Origin: a virus
Strand: one strand, 5' to 3'
Virus record (IMG/VR): IMGVR_UViG_3300042292_000631
Location: 1 to 35,619 of that record
Length of the DNA stretch: 35,619 nt
Below the pieces are notes generated by a model. The model made no database searches, had not been told where the DNA came from, and was given only the letters and a program-made list of their open reading frames with translations. Both the position numbers and the translations under genes were made by a program. Shown here piece after piece: positions 22,214-28,036 of the stretch (position 1 is its first letter; the number at the start of each line of letters is the position of its first letter).

Positions 22214-22977
22214 AGCTTCACCTCCCGCGGGTCATACTTTTTCAACCAGCGCCACACCTTGCAGATGGACGTGAACGCCTCGAACGCGAAGCAGACCTGC
22301 TCTGCGGTGTATTTGACCTCTGCCAACTGCCCCGTCACTGGATCGATCAACACATTCCGGCAGGCCATGTGCTCGTCCGTGAAGGCGTACGCATAGGCGG
22401 ACAACTGAAGCAGATCGGTTTCATATCCAGCCGCTTTCCCGTTCTTGAATTTACGTGTCTTAAAGTCCACCACCTCGATCTCGCCGTGGATGTCGGCAAT
22501 TAGATCCACTCGGCCTGCATACCCTTCGGCCTCATTCACTAGCACGGATTCACTGGCGTGAACTTTAGTCACGCAGCACTCCCGCCATTCCTTTAGGCCC
22601 GCATAGTGCTCCTCGTAGCCTTTAACCAGTTCACCCGGCTCTTGCCGATTGATTATCATTTCAGCCAGGGAATGAATTTGCGTGCCTCTTAAAGCAGCGG
22701 CCTCCACTTCCTTGCGGCTGTCCAGCACCACTCGCTTGGCAAAGTCACTGTCGGCCTCGCCATCGTTCCGTGGTAGCGACAAGGCGGATAGAATCGCCTG
22801 CTCCTCTTTCCAGTTCATCAGCCCTTGCTTGCTGGGGCCAGCCGCTCCGAGGATGGTCGTGACGGAGGGAAACGCCCCTACCTTCCGGGCAGATCGCAGA
22901 TCACCGTGGCACGACTCACCCGACGCCAGGTAATAGTGCGATGACTCCGTCTTTGCCGTGGCAATAAGCGCAGCCAT
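22210..22977 (-). CDS. PD-(D/E)XK exonuclease (RecB/Cas4-like, 255 aa)
   Basis: The ATG at 22975-22977 overlaps the preceding TAA and has AAGGA nine bases upstream. Motifs run in order: the GTQIHSLAE segment (RecB-type His motif, about residue 102), GYAGRVDLIADI (about 154-165) and EVVDFKT (about 168-174), which supply the Asp, Glu/Asp and Lys of the PD-(D/E)XK core, then QLSAYAYAF. It should degrade double-stranded DNA to give single strands for recombination or replication. With the SSB-like gene just upstream it forms a typical phage recombination pair. Confidence 0.87.
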   Translation of the reverse strand: MAALIATAKTESSHYYLASGESCHGDLRSARKVGAFPSVTTILGAAGPSKQGLMNWKEEQAILSALSLPRNDGEADSDFAKRVVLDSRKEVEAAALRGTQIHSLAEMIINRQEPGELVKGYEEHYAGLKEWRECCVTKVHASESVLVNEAEGYAGRVDLIADIHGEIEVVDFKTRKFKNGKAAGYETDLLQLSAYAYAFTDEHMACRNVLIDPVTGQLAEVKYTAEQVCFAFEAFTSICKVWRWLKKYDPREVKL

Positions 22978-23072
22978 TACTGCCAATCCTTAATCAGTCG
23001 CATGGTCATAAGAGCCAGCACGACTGCTGTGGTTGGGAATACGATTTGAACTATCAAAGTTAAGATTTCCAT
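22977..23072 (-). CDS. Single-span membrane mini-protein (31 aa)
   Basis: The frame MEILTLIVQIVFPTTAVVLA plus eleven residues runs from ATG 23070-23072 to a TAA that overlaps the next ATG (TAATG). It is one hydrophobic helix with a short basic C terminus. The ribosome binding site is poor, but the stop-start overlap and clean membrane helix favour a real gene. Function unknown. Confidence 0.45.
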   Translation of the reverse strand: MEILTLIVQIVFPTTAVVLALMTMRLIKDWQ

Positions 23073-23123
23073 GGGGGGTATTCTTTCTGGCCAAGGCGGG
23101 ATAGAACCACCTCGGCCAAGTGC

Positions 23124-23606
23124 TCAGAACGGCACGGGAGATCCGTCGGCATCTAACTCGACGACGGCTGGTTTCGGTGCGCCAGGGCGATTGCATTTCC
23201 TGACAAAGTCTTTGTCGACTTTCACTTTGTTTGCACCCGCGGGCAGGACGGCCTGCACATTGGCGTAGGTTGATCCATCACGCTCCGCGTGTGTTACAAG
23301 GATCTGGCACGGCTTACCGATAAGCGTTTCCAGATCCAGATTCTGCGGGGGGGCTTTCTTTGCATAAGACTTTAGGTCTTTAAAGAGAGCTGCCTTTTCG
23401 TGAAGGCTGAGTCCGTAACGCCGGCCGATGGTGAACGGCCGCCCGTCCTCCATCTTCTCGGCGATCTGCCACACCAGGCGGATCTGATGCTTCTTTCCAT
23501 ACTGCGTTTCCACTACGCCGAGATCCTCAACGTCGCAGAACACTGCGTCGTGATTCCCTTCCGGGGCTGGCGTATATGTGCCCCCTCTGCTTGCTACTAT
23601 TGGCAT
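23124..23606 (-). CDS. SSB-like phage recombination/replication protein (160 aa)
   Basis: The pattern EGNHDAVFCDVEDLGVVE (about 16-33), GKKHQIRLVWQIAEKMEDG and FTIGRRYGLSLHEKAALFKDL (in pieces, about 58-78) is a recognisable phage family proposed to be an OB-fold single-strand-binding protein. The C terminus is Pro-rich and ends in acidic and hydrophobic residues (ELDADGSPVPF), similar in kind to the acidic tails of SSB proteins. It probably protects or presents the single strands made by the exonuclease gene downstream. Confidence 0.75.
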   Translation of the reverse strand: MPIVASRGGTYTPAPEGNHDAVFCDVEDLGVVETQYGKKHQIRLVWQIAEKMEDGRPFTIGRRYGLSLHEKAALFKDLKSYAKKAPPQNLDLETLIGKPCQILVTHAERDGSTYANVQAVLPAGANKVKVDKDFVRKCNRPGAPKPAVVELDADGSPVPF

Positions 23607-23652
23607 ATTCTTATTTTGCTTTCTTGGTTTGGGTTTCTTGGATTTGCTCCGA

Positions 23653-23868
23653 CTACTCGTCGTCGCAAAAATCGTTATTCCTGTGCGGTTGGTTTAAGTC
23701 TTGGAATTCACGGTCGGCCAAGTGCCAAGCGATCTCATGCTTGCGAGCCAAATCCTTGGCTTGTGCTAGGTCGCCACGATTGACTGCTTTCACAACTCGT
23801 TCGGCCGAGTTGCGGCATGCCATCACTTCGATGTTTTCGATCAAACGGAATTTAGTTAGGTCGGTCAT
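23653..23868 (-). CDS. Small hypothetical protein (71 aa)
   Basis: The ATG lies two bases after the preceding stop. The product is soluble and helical (NIEVMACRNSAERVVKAVNR, then DLAQAKDLARKHEIAWH), with an acidic C terminus ending NDFCDDE. No family recognised. It belongs to the early operon by spacing and strand. Confidence 0.65.
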   Translation of the reverse strand: MTDLTKFRLIENIEVMACRNSAERVVKAVNRGDLAQAKDLARKHEIAWHLADREFQDLNQPHRNNDFCDDE

Positions 23869-23870
23869 AA

Positions 23871-24011
23871 TTAGCCTCGGCGGTTATTGCCGTAGTAATC
23901 CGCGAAACGCTGACTCTCATATTCAGAGTCAGCCCTCTCCCGCTCATAGACGTCGTACTCGTAGTCCGGCTTTTCGTTGTTAATAGGTGTATCGTTGGTT
24001 GGTTCGCTCAT
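23871..24011 (-). CDS. Small acidic Tyr-rich protein (46 aa)
   Basis: The ATG at 24009-24011 overlaps the nuclease stop (ATGA). The product is very rich in Tyr, Asp and Glu (PDYEYDVYERERADSEYE) with no hydrophobic core, so it may be disordered or a DNA-mimic-like antagonist. That last idea is only suggested by composition. The tight coupling supports a real gene. Confidence 0.55.
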   Translation of the reverse strand: MSEPTNDTPINNEKPDYEYDVYERERADSEYESQRFADYYGNNRRG

Positions 24012-24340
24012 TTTTTCTCCTTCATCGAAAGGCGGAATGACTTAGCCGTCATCGCTACTGCCTCAGCAGTCAGGCACTTGGTTGTGAAACGCCAGATCCG
24101 CCAGCCCAGGTCGGCGGCTGCTCGATACTTCTCGCAATCTTTCACCATCCCCATGCCACGCCCGTGACGGCCGCCAAACGGTAGGAACGCACCACCGTCC
24201 AGTTCGATCGCACAGCGGGCGGATTTACAGGCGAAGTCAAAACGCCATTTGCGAGTGGGGTGGAATGTGTGCTCGGCCACCAGCTCCGGGCCGCCAGCCA
24301 CTTTCCAAAGCAGCTCAAACTTTGCGGATAGTGCGCTCAC
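24008..24340 (-). CDS. Vsr/DUF559-like PD-(D/E)XK endonuclease (110 aa)
   Basis: The fold is marked by HPTRKWRFDFAC (about 27-38, with Asp35), CAIELDGGAF (about 43-52, with Glu46 and Asp48), GRHGRGMGMVKDCEKYRAAA and GWRIWRFT. This order matches small phage endonucleases related to Vsr and DUF559 proteins, which often act as nicking or Holliday-junction enzymes. It overlaps both neighbours by four bases. The exact substrate cannot be told from sequence. Confidence 0.8.
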   Translation of the reverse strand: MSALSAKFELLWKVAGGPELVAEHTFHPTRKWRFDFACKSARCAIELDGGAFLPFGGRHGRGMGMVKDCEKYRAAADLGWRIWRFTTKCLTAEAVAMTAKSFRLSMKEKK

Positions 24341-24603
24341 AAGCTCACTCCCTGCTTTTCGATTAAGCCCTTGATGATGTCCTCGATCCGTTCCAGCCGA
24401 TTGCGTAGCTCCTTGTTTTTCTGTTGCAGATCGATCAGCGCCATAGTCATAGAAAGCGCACCGCCGCCGTAAGAGCTGGCGATGGCTGGCAATTTGCCCT
24501 CTGCTTCCAGGTCGCGAACAGTAGCCGCAGGCGGATAGAACGCCCCGGCCACGCCGCCTTGGCTTTCAGGTGCGGGGGCACCGTTGTCCTTGGCGTAAAT
24601 CAT
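24337..24603 (-). CDS. Hypothetical protein with C-terminal coiled coil (88 aa)
   Basis: The N terminus is Gly/Ala/Pro-rich (GAPAPESQGGVAGAFYPP) and the C terminus (about 55-85, LIDLQQKNKELRNRLERIED) is a clear heptad-type helix. There is no membrane segment. It overlaps its neighbours by four bases on both sides, and so is part of the same translational chain. No function can be assigned. Confidence 0.7.
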   Translation of the reverse strand: MIYAKDNGAPAPESQGGVAGAFYPPAATVRDLEAEGKLPAIASSYGGGALSMTMALIDLQQKNKELRNRLERIEDIIKGLIEKQGVSL

Positions 24604-24761
24604 CTGCCCTCCCTAAAGAATCGACGCACTTGATCGACTACCCAGCCCAGCACGATCACGGCCACCGTTAGCCCGGCGATTCCAGAGCCTACGAACAACG
24701 CCCAGCCAGTAATCAGCATGGATACCTGGGCGAGATCCCTCATGACTTCCCACGAAATCAT
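24600..24761 (-). CDS. Small membrane protein (53 aa)
   Basis: The ATG at 24759-24761 overlaps the preceding stop (ATGA). A long hydrophobic stretch (about 15-43, ITGWALFVGSGIAGLTVAV and on) could span the membrane once or twice. It ends VVDQVRRFFREGR, a basic amphipathic tail likely on the cytoplasmic side. A start at 24797 is possible but would overlap the upstream gene. The role is unknown; small inner-membrane proteins near attP sometimes alter the host during lysogeny. Confidence 0.62.
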   Translation of the reverse strand: MISWEVMRDLAQVSMLITGWALFVGSGIAGLTVAVIVLGWVVDQVRRFFREGR

Positions 24762-25021
24762 TTGCTGGCCTCGTGCTGCTGTGCCCACATACGGCACACG
24801 GCGGGGTTTGGGTGATAAACGAACGCTTCGGGGGTCAAATCGTACCCGCCGCGCAAATTTAAATTAAGTTGCTGGTAGTGAGCCTTTTTAGGCTCAGTAA
24901 TTACCGCCGTGTTACCGTTTCGGCGTAAGTCGTTGTAGTGATAAGCATCGGACGGGGTGGGATTTGAACCCACGGTCTTATTTGCTCCTTCAAAATGATT
25001 GATTATGATTGGGTGTGTCAC
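24758..25021 (-). CDS. ORF crossing attP (87 aa as drawn; start uncertain)
   Basis: As drawn, the frame starts at a GTG (25019-25021) and passes through the tRNA-like attP core, where the encoded segment TVGSNPTPSDAYHYND is simply translated tRNA sequence. The downstream half (NLRGGYDLTPEAFVYH and PAVCRMWAQQHEASK) looks like genuine protein, and the stop overlaps the next start. No good ribosome binding site precedes the GTG. Integration would remove everything upstream of the core, so the prophage form of this gene must start elsewhere. Confidence 0.5.
   Translation of the reverse strand: MTHPIIINHFEGANKTVGSNPTPSDAYHYNDLRRNGNTAVITEPKKAHYQQLNLNLRGGYDLTPEAFVYHPNPAVCRMWAQQHEASK
24901..24919 (+). 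repeat. Candidate integrase arm-type sites, left of attP core
   Basis: Two TTACCG copies (24901-24906 and 24912-24917) lie here. The second is part of TGTTACCGTT (24910-24919), which is repeated exactly at 25050-25059 on the other side of the core. Direct repeats flanking attP are typical of arm-type binding sites of lambda-family integrases. Confidence 0.45.
24949..24976 (-). other. attP core: 3' end of a tRNA gene
   Basis: Read on the minus strand, this gives a T arm (stem GTGGG, loop TTCAAAT, stem CCCAC) followed by the 3' strand of an acceptor stem, CCCGTCC, and a G at the discriminator position. The remaining tRNA body is missing upstream, so this is a fragment. It starts 90 bases from the integrase start. 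The identity element G73 and the CCGTGGG run suggest a serine-type (long variable arm) tRNA, with moderate certainty. Integration here would restore the host tRNA. Confidence 0.88.
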
Positions 25022-25049
25022 AGGTAAATCTTGCTTTAAATTGAGTAAA

Positions 25050-25059
25050 TGTTACCGTT
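25050..25059 (+). repeat. Candidate integrase arm-type site, right of attP core
   Basis: TGTTACCGTT matches 24910-24919 exactly and lies just before the integrase start codon at 25066. Binding here could also repress the integrase gene. Confidence 0.42.
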
Positions 25060-25065
25060 ATCACC

Positions 25066-26166
25066 ATGGCGTATTCTTACCAGAAACGCGGCAGCCCTTG
25101 GTTCTTTATTCGTTTTAAAGACCCGACTGGAAAATGGCGCAGTAAAAGCACCCGCTACCGAATCGACAATACGCTGCATCGCGCGAAGGCAACGGCAGAG
25201 GCCGCCAGAATTGGAGTGAACGAAAAGCGAGCGGATAGTGGCCACGATTGGGTTGATGATTTGATCGAAAATCATCCCGTTTCCCCTCTCACAAAAGTGT
25301 ATTACAGGAATTGCTGGCGTCATCTTGCTCGTTTTATTAGTGAGAAAAAAATAACTCTGCAAGCGTTTTCTCCATCCGATTGTGAAATTTATTTGAAGTG
25401 GCGCCAAAGCCTCCCGCGCACGTCCGGCGGCAAAGCAGGCAGGAACCAAGCCTGCCAAGATATTAAGATTCTTAAATGGATTCACCGCCAAGGCCGACTG
25501 CTGGGCAAGATGGATTCTGTCGCGCTTCTGGATTACCGAATTAAGCGCGGGCCGATCTCCCGCGTTAAACCTGTCTTTTCTGACAATGAGATTAAAATCA
25601 CCCGGAAAGCCTTGGCCGTGGAAGGCGTGCCCGAATGGATGCGAATTAGCTTCGAGATTGCCCTGGCCACGGGGTGCAGATTGCGAGAGACGCAGATTCC
25701 TCTGGATTGCGTGGATTTGAAAAATCGTGTGCTGACTTTCCCGACACCCAAAGGTGGAGCTGGCAAATCCTTCAGCATTCCCATACCGGCCGCCATCGAA
25801 CCCATGCTCGCCAAGATGAAGGCCGAGGGGCGCGAGGTCACTTGCGAAGTCCCCCGCACGCGAGCCTCGCTTTGCTGGCGTCGCCTGCTCGATATTTGCG
25901 GGCTTAAGCGTCATTGTTTTCATTCGCTCCGGGTAACCCGAGTGACTCGACTGCGGCTTTCAGGCTGTTCTCAATCTGTCGCCATGCGACTCGTGAATCA
26001 CTCTTCGACGTTAGTTCACGAGCTTTATCAGCGGCACTGCGTAGATGATCTCCGCGATGCAGTGAATTTAGGCCAGTCGTCCGTATCAGTCGCCACTGAT
26101 CAAAATCACCTGGAATTACCTTACCCGCGATCAGTGGGAATCCAGGCATCGCCTGCATTTGCTTAA
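25066..26166 (+). CDS. int: Tyrosine integrase (366 aa)
   Basis: The enzyme recombines attP with attB. The C-terminal catalytic set is complete: Arg205 in ATGCRLRETQI, Lys234 as the likely beta-hairpin Lys, His286 and Arg289 in HSLRVTRVTRL, His312 in LVNHSS and the nucleophile Tyr321 in HELYQRH. An N-terminal arm-binding segment (YSYQKRGSPWFFIRF) and a core-binding helical domain (about 60-160) precede it. It is one of two plus-strand genes and lies next to attP. No strong ribosome binding site precedes the ATG. Its last 87 codons are overlapped antisense by a second gene. Confidence 0.95.
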   Translation: MAYSYQKRGSPWFFIRFKDPTGKWRSKSTRYRIDNTLHRAKATAEAARIGVNEKRADSGHDWVDDLIENHPVSPLTKVYYRNCWRHLARFISEKKITLQAFSPSDCEIYLKWRQSLPRTSGGKAGRNQACQDIKILKWIHRQGRLLGKMDSVALLDYRIKRGPISRVKPVFSDNEIKITRKALAVEGVPEWMRISFEIALATGCRLRETQIPLDCVDLKNRVLTFPTPKGGAGKSFSIPIPAAIEPMLAKMKAEGREVTCEVPRTRASLCWRRLLDICGLKRHCFHSLRVTRVTRLRLSGCSQSVAMRLVNHSSTLVHELYQRHCVDDLRDAVNLGQSSVSVATDQNHLELPYPRSVGIQASPAFA

Positions 26167-26272
26167 TCCGCACGTACCCAAGCCCGTAAGCAGCGCCTAG
26201 TTGGCGAAGGGAAAGAGCTTGGTTTTGCTGGCGGAGTTTCATGGCAACAACGTTGAGACGCCCCAAGCTCAT
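25904..26272 (-). CDS. HTH protein, excisionase-like, antisense to the integrase 3' end (122 aa)
   Basis: Residues about 18-60 (ALSLRQLGAAYGLGYVRIKQ, then GFPLIAGKVIPGDFDQWR) fit the HTH_17/MerR-like excisionase pattern: a helix-turn-helix followed by a hairpin and an Asp-Trp end. It follows the small ribbon-helix-helix gene by six bases. The HTH half lies outside the integrase gene, but the C-terminal half covers integrase codons 280-366 on the other strand. It could direct excision or regulate the switch. Its C-terminal half may be only what the overlap allows. Confidence 0.65.
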   Translation of the reverse strand: MSLGRLNVVAMKLRQQNQALSLRQLGAAYGLGYVRIKQMQAMPGFPLIAGKVIPGDFDQWRLIRTTGLNSLHRGDHLRSAADKARELTSKSDSRVAWRQIENSLKAAVESLGLPGANENNDA

Positions 26273-26278
26273 AAGTAT

Positions 26279-26440
26279 CTAGCTTTGCTCTCCCGATGCT
26301 TTTGCAAGCAGTTGAGTAATGAGCTGGGAAAGCGAAATACGACGGAGAGCGGCAAGTTTTTGTGATGCTTTTTTCACGGCAACGGGCAGAACGATGTTGG
26401 TCTTTTCCGCTTTTAAACCGCTGAGTGGACGACGGGGCAT
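26279..26440 (-). CDS. Ribbon-helix-helix protein, leftward (53 aa)
   Basis: The ATG at 26438-26440 opens MPRRPLSGLKAEKTNIVLP, and the segment TNIVLPVAVKKASQKLAALR followed by ISLSQLITQLLAKAS is a ribbon-helix-helix fold (one strand, two helices), as in Arc and CopG repressors. It is too short for usual length cut-offs. It is transcribed away from a second such gene (26546-26689). An inverted repeat with ATACGCC/GGCGTAT arms covers its start codon, so autorepression is likely. Confidence 0.8.
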   Translation of the reverse strand: MPRRPLSGLKAEKTNIVLPVAVKKASQKLAALRRISLSQLITQLLAKASGEQS

Positions 26441-26468
26441 ACGCCTTTGCTACGCACACACGGCGTAT
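26439..26468. promoter_or_regulatory. Operator-like inverted repeat at the start of the leftward RHH gene
   Basis: ATACGCC (26439-26445) and GGCGTAT (26462-26468) are exact inverted copies 16 bases apart. The hexamer GCGTAT recurs at 26517-26522 in front of the divergent gene. Two RHH dimers commonly bind such paired sites. The first arm overlaps the ATG of the leftward gene. Confidence 0.6.
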
Positions 26469-26510
26469 TAGCAACACATTTTTTTTGGGCATTAACTTTT
26501 CTTTTTAAAC

Positions 26511-26538
26511 TTGAATGCGTATTTATTGCGCATACAAT
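26511..26538 (+). promoter_or_regulatory. Sigma70-type promoter with internal operator for the rightward RHH gene
   Basis: TTGAAT (26511-26516) and TACAAT (26533-26538) are 16 bases apart and match -35 and -10 boxes. Between and across them lies the inverted repeat ATGCG (26515-26519) and CGCAT (26529-26533), overlapping GCGTAT. The ATG is at 26546, only seven bases after the -10, so the mRNA would be leaderless or nearly so. Confidence 0.6.
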
Positions 26539-26545
26539 CCTCCCA

Positions 26546-26689
26546 ATGAAGAAGGCAAAAACGAACCTTACAATCGACCCCAAAGTTAAGCGGAACGGCG
26601 AGCGTCTTGCCAAAAAGAGCGGATTATCCCTTTCGGCATATATCACCACCCTGCTGGTCAAAGAGTTGGCCAAAGAAAATAGACGTTAG
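26546..26689 (+). CDS. Ribbon-helix-helix protein, rightward (47 aa)
   Basis: MKKAKTNLTIDPKVKRNGER opens a strand, and LAKKSGLSLSAYITTLLVKE supplies the two helices of a CopG-like fold. The start at 26546-26548 follows a -10 box by seven bases with no Shine-Dalgarno sequence, pointing to a leaderless mRNA. A longer reading from 26447 would add a hydrophobic, promoter-covering extension and is rejected. Its stop overlaps that of the convergent gene at 26686. With its divergent partner it forms a likely lysogeny switch. Confidence 0.82.
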   Translation: MKKAKTNLTIDPKVKRNGERLAKKSGLSLSAYITTLLVKELAKENRR

Positions 26690-26982
26690 CTTTTAGGCGA
26701 TTTGCCGGGTGCCAATTTGTAGAACGGCACCATCCGAGAGTACGAGCGACGGGGGCCGTACTTGTTTTTGTTGGCTGTCTCTACCATGACTGGAAACTTC
26801 CGTATCTCCGCTCTGCCATCCCGTACCATAGCGTTAAGCATTTTAGAGCCGTGCGACTGCGTGTAGCCCCATAGTTTCGCAATCTGCCCGGCGGTCTTAA
26901 ACTCTGGCGGAATGGCCACAGCCCTCCGCTCGACGAACTCCTCTAGCGCAACGGCCCAGTCTTTTACAGCGGAAACCGCCAT
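26686..26982 (-). CDS. Winged-helix-like DNA-binding protein (98 aa)
   Basis: The ATG at 26980-26982 has GGAGG directly upstream; a longer reading to 27156 would lie inside the phosphoesterase gene and is rejected. Residues about 25-75 (FKTAGQIAKLWGYTQSHGSK, then MVRDGRAEIRKF) form a helix-turn-helix with a wing. The basic C terminus has a Tyr/Arg-rich stretch. It is the last gene of the long late operon and ends against the rightward RHH gene with four shared bases. It may regulate the switch next door. Confidence 0.75.
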   Translation of the reverse strand: MAVSAVKDWAVALEEFVERRAVAIPPEFKTAGQIAKLWGYTQSHGSKMLNAMVRDGRAEIRKFPVMVETANKNKYGPRRSYSRMVPFYKLAPGKSPKS

Positions 26983-27713
26983 ACTCCTCCCACCGGCGTT
27001 AGGACGTTGACCGTGCAACCTTCCCCGCCGTCCACATACTCCCCGTAAGCAATCCCGTGCGCCCAGCGGGTTACAGAGCGATTGCGGCGGGCGTAGTGCA
27101 TTGATTCGATGTCGGCCAAGCAACCTATCGACCAGCCTATTGGAGCGCCTACGCAACGGCCGGCTGCTCGATCGACCCTATGCAGGTGGCCAAACACGAC
27201 TGGCTTTCGCAGCATTTCAACGTGATCGCGAACGGCCGTCTCGTTAAACATAAAGCCGTGGCCAAACATCGTGCCGCCAAAATCTAGCCAACCTTTCTCA
27301 ATATCGTACCCAGTCACCTTCGCCCGCATGTCCTTCATCGCGTTCATCAATTCAGAGATGGCGCTAGTGGCACAGTGGGCAACGATGGCCGATGGGCTGT
27401 TCTGCATTCCGTAAAGCCTGTCCTCGTGATTCCCAATCCAGAAATTCGTCACCTCTAATTGCTTTAAAAAATTTATGCCTGCATCAAAGTCCTCACGGAT
27501 CGACGCCGATCTGTCCGTAGCGTTCGGATCTCGCATGGCCCCAGATCGCAAGGCGGCAAGATCGACCGCATCGCCTAAGTGCATGACGGTATCTCCTGGG
27601 CGAATCCACCTCCGCTTCATCTCTAGTACGGCACGGCAAGCGGCCGCATTCGCCAAGTGCCCGTGGCTACAGCTAACGGCCAGCCAACGCTTCCACTTGC
27701 GGATGACCTTCAT
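26964..27713 (-). CDS. Calcineurin-like metallophosphoesterase (249 aa)
   Basis: Metal-binding motifs appear in family order: SCSHGH (14-19, with Ser where Asp is usual), GDAVD (47-51), GNHED (94-98), FGHGF (150-154) and GHLHR (175-179). The first motif has lost its Asp, which could weaken one metal site. The enzyme would cleave phosphodiesters or phosphomonoesters, and phage members often act on nucleotides or nucleic acid ends. It overlaps the MazG-like gene by four bases, hinting at a shared nucleotide-related job. Confidence 0.88.
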   Translation of the reverse strand: MKVIRKWKRWLAVSCSHGHLANAAACRAVLEMKRRWIRPGDTVMHLGDAVDLAALRSGAMRDPNATDRSASIREDFDAGINFLKQLEVTNFWIGNHEDRLYGMQNSPSAIVAHCATSAISELMNAMKDMRAKVTGYDIEKGWLDFGGTMFGHGFMFNETAVRDHVEMLRKPVVFGHLHRVDRAAGRCVGAPIGWSIGCLADIESMHYARRNRSVTRWAHGIAYGEYVDGGEGCTVNVLTPVGGVWRFPL

Positions 27714-28036
27714 TTCTTATCAGCCGCTGACGGGAATCCTTCCAACACGGCCAGGATCTGACGGCAACTTTCCCGTGATTGTGCCGCCACCACGCTCTCG
27801 TCGGCAGCGCCCATCAGTGCGATCTCCGCGATGACGGAGAGCTGCATCTTGAGGGTGTGATGGTACGTGCATAAATCTAGTATCTCGTCCCACGCATCCT
27901 TCCAGACGGGCCTGCGCCAAAGCGCACCACCGTGCTCGTCTTGGCCTTTGCGGTACTTGGCGTCCAGATCTCTGGTTAAATCGCGCAGGATCCCCGCGAG
28001 ATGCTTTTCGTGTTCGGGCGTCACCGTGAACTCCAC
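27710..28036 (-). CDS. MazG-like nucleotide pyrophosphohydrolase family protein (108 aa)
   Basis: KYRKGQDEHGGALWRRP (about 28-44) and DEILDLCTYHH (about 50-60) reproduce the helical EHGG and ExxD features of a phage group related to MazG-type all-alpha NTP pyrophosphohydrolases. Residues Glu35, Glu51 and Asp54 are the candidate metal ligands. Phage MazG proteins can clean the nucleotide pool or lower host alarmone levels. It begins inside the end of the endolysin gene (16-base overlap). Confidence 0.7.
   Translation of the reverse strand: MEFTVTPEHEKHLAGILRDLTRDLDAKYRKGQDEHGGALWRRPVWKDAWDEILDLCTYHHTLKMQLSVIAEIALMGAADESVVAAQSRESCRQILAVLEGFPSAADKK

Noticed and set aside
23083-23112. T-arm-like segment of a tRNA on the minus strand (GGTGG, TTCTATC, CCGCC)
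   Set aside because: No acceptor or anticodon parts are found at the right distance, the T loop lacks the usual purine, and it is far from the integrase.
25036-25923. Long open frame antisense to the integrase gene (295 codons)
   Set aside because: It lies wholly opposite a clear integrase, has no recognisable domain and reads as the antisense image of its codons.
26447-26545. Longer start for the rightward RHH protein
   Set aside because: The extension would cover the promoter and operator and adds a hydrophobic stretch foreign to RHH proteins.
26983-27156. N-terminal extension of the winged-helix gene at 26686-26982
   Set aside because: The Arg-rich extension is the out-of-frame image of the phosphoesterase gene, and the ATG at 26982 has GGAGG in front.
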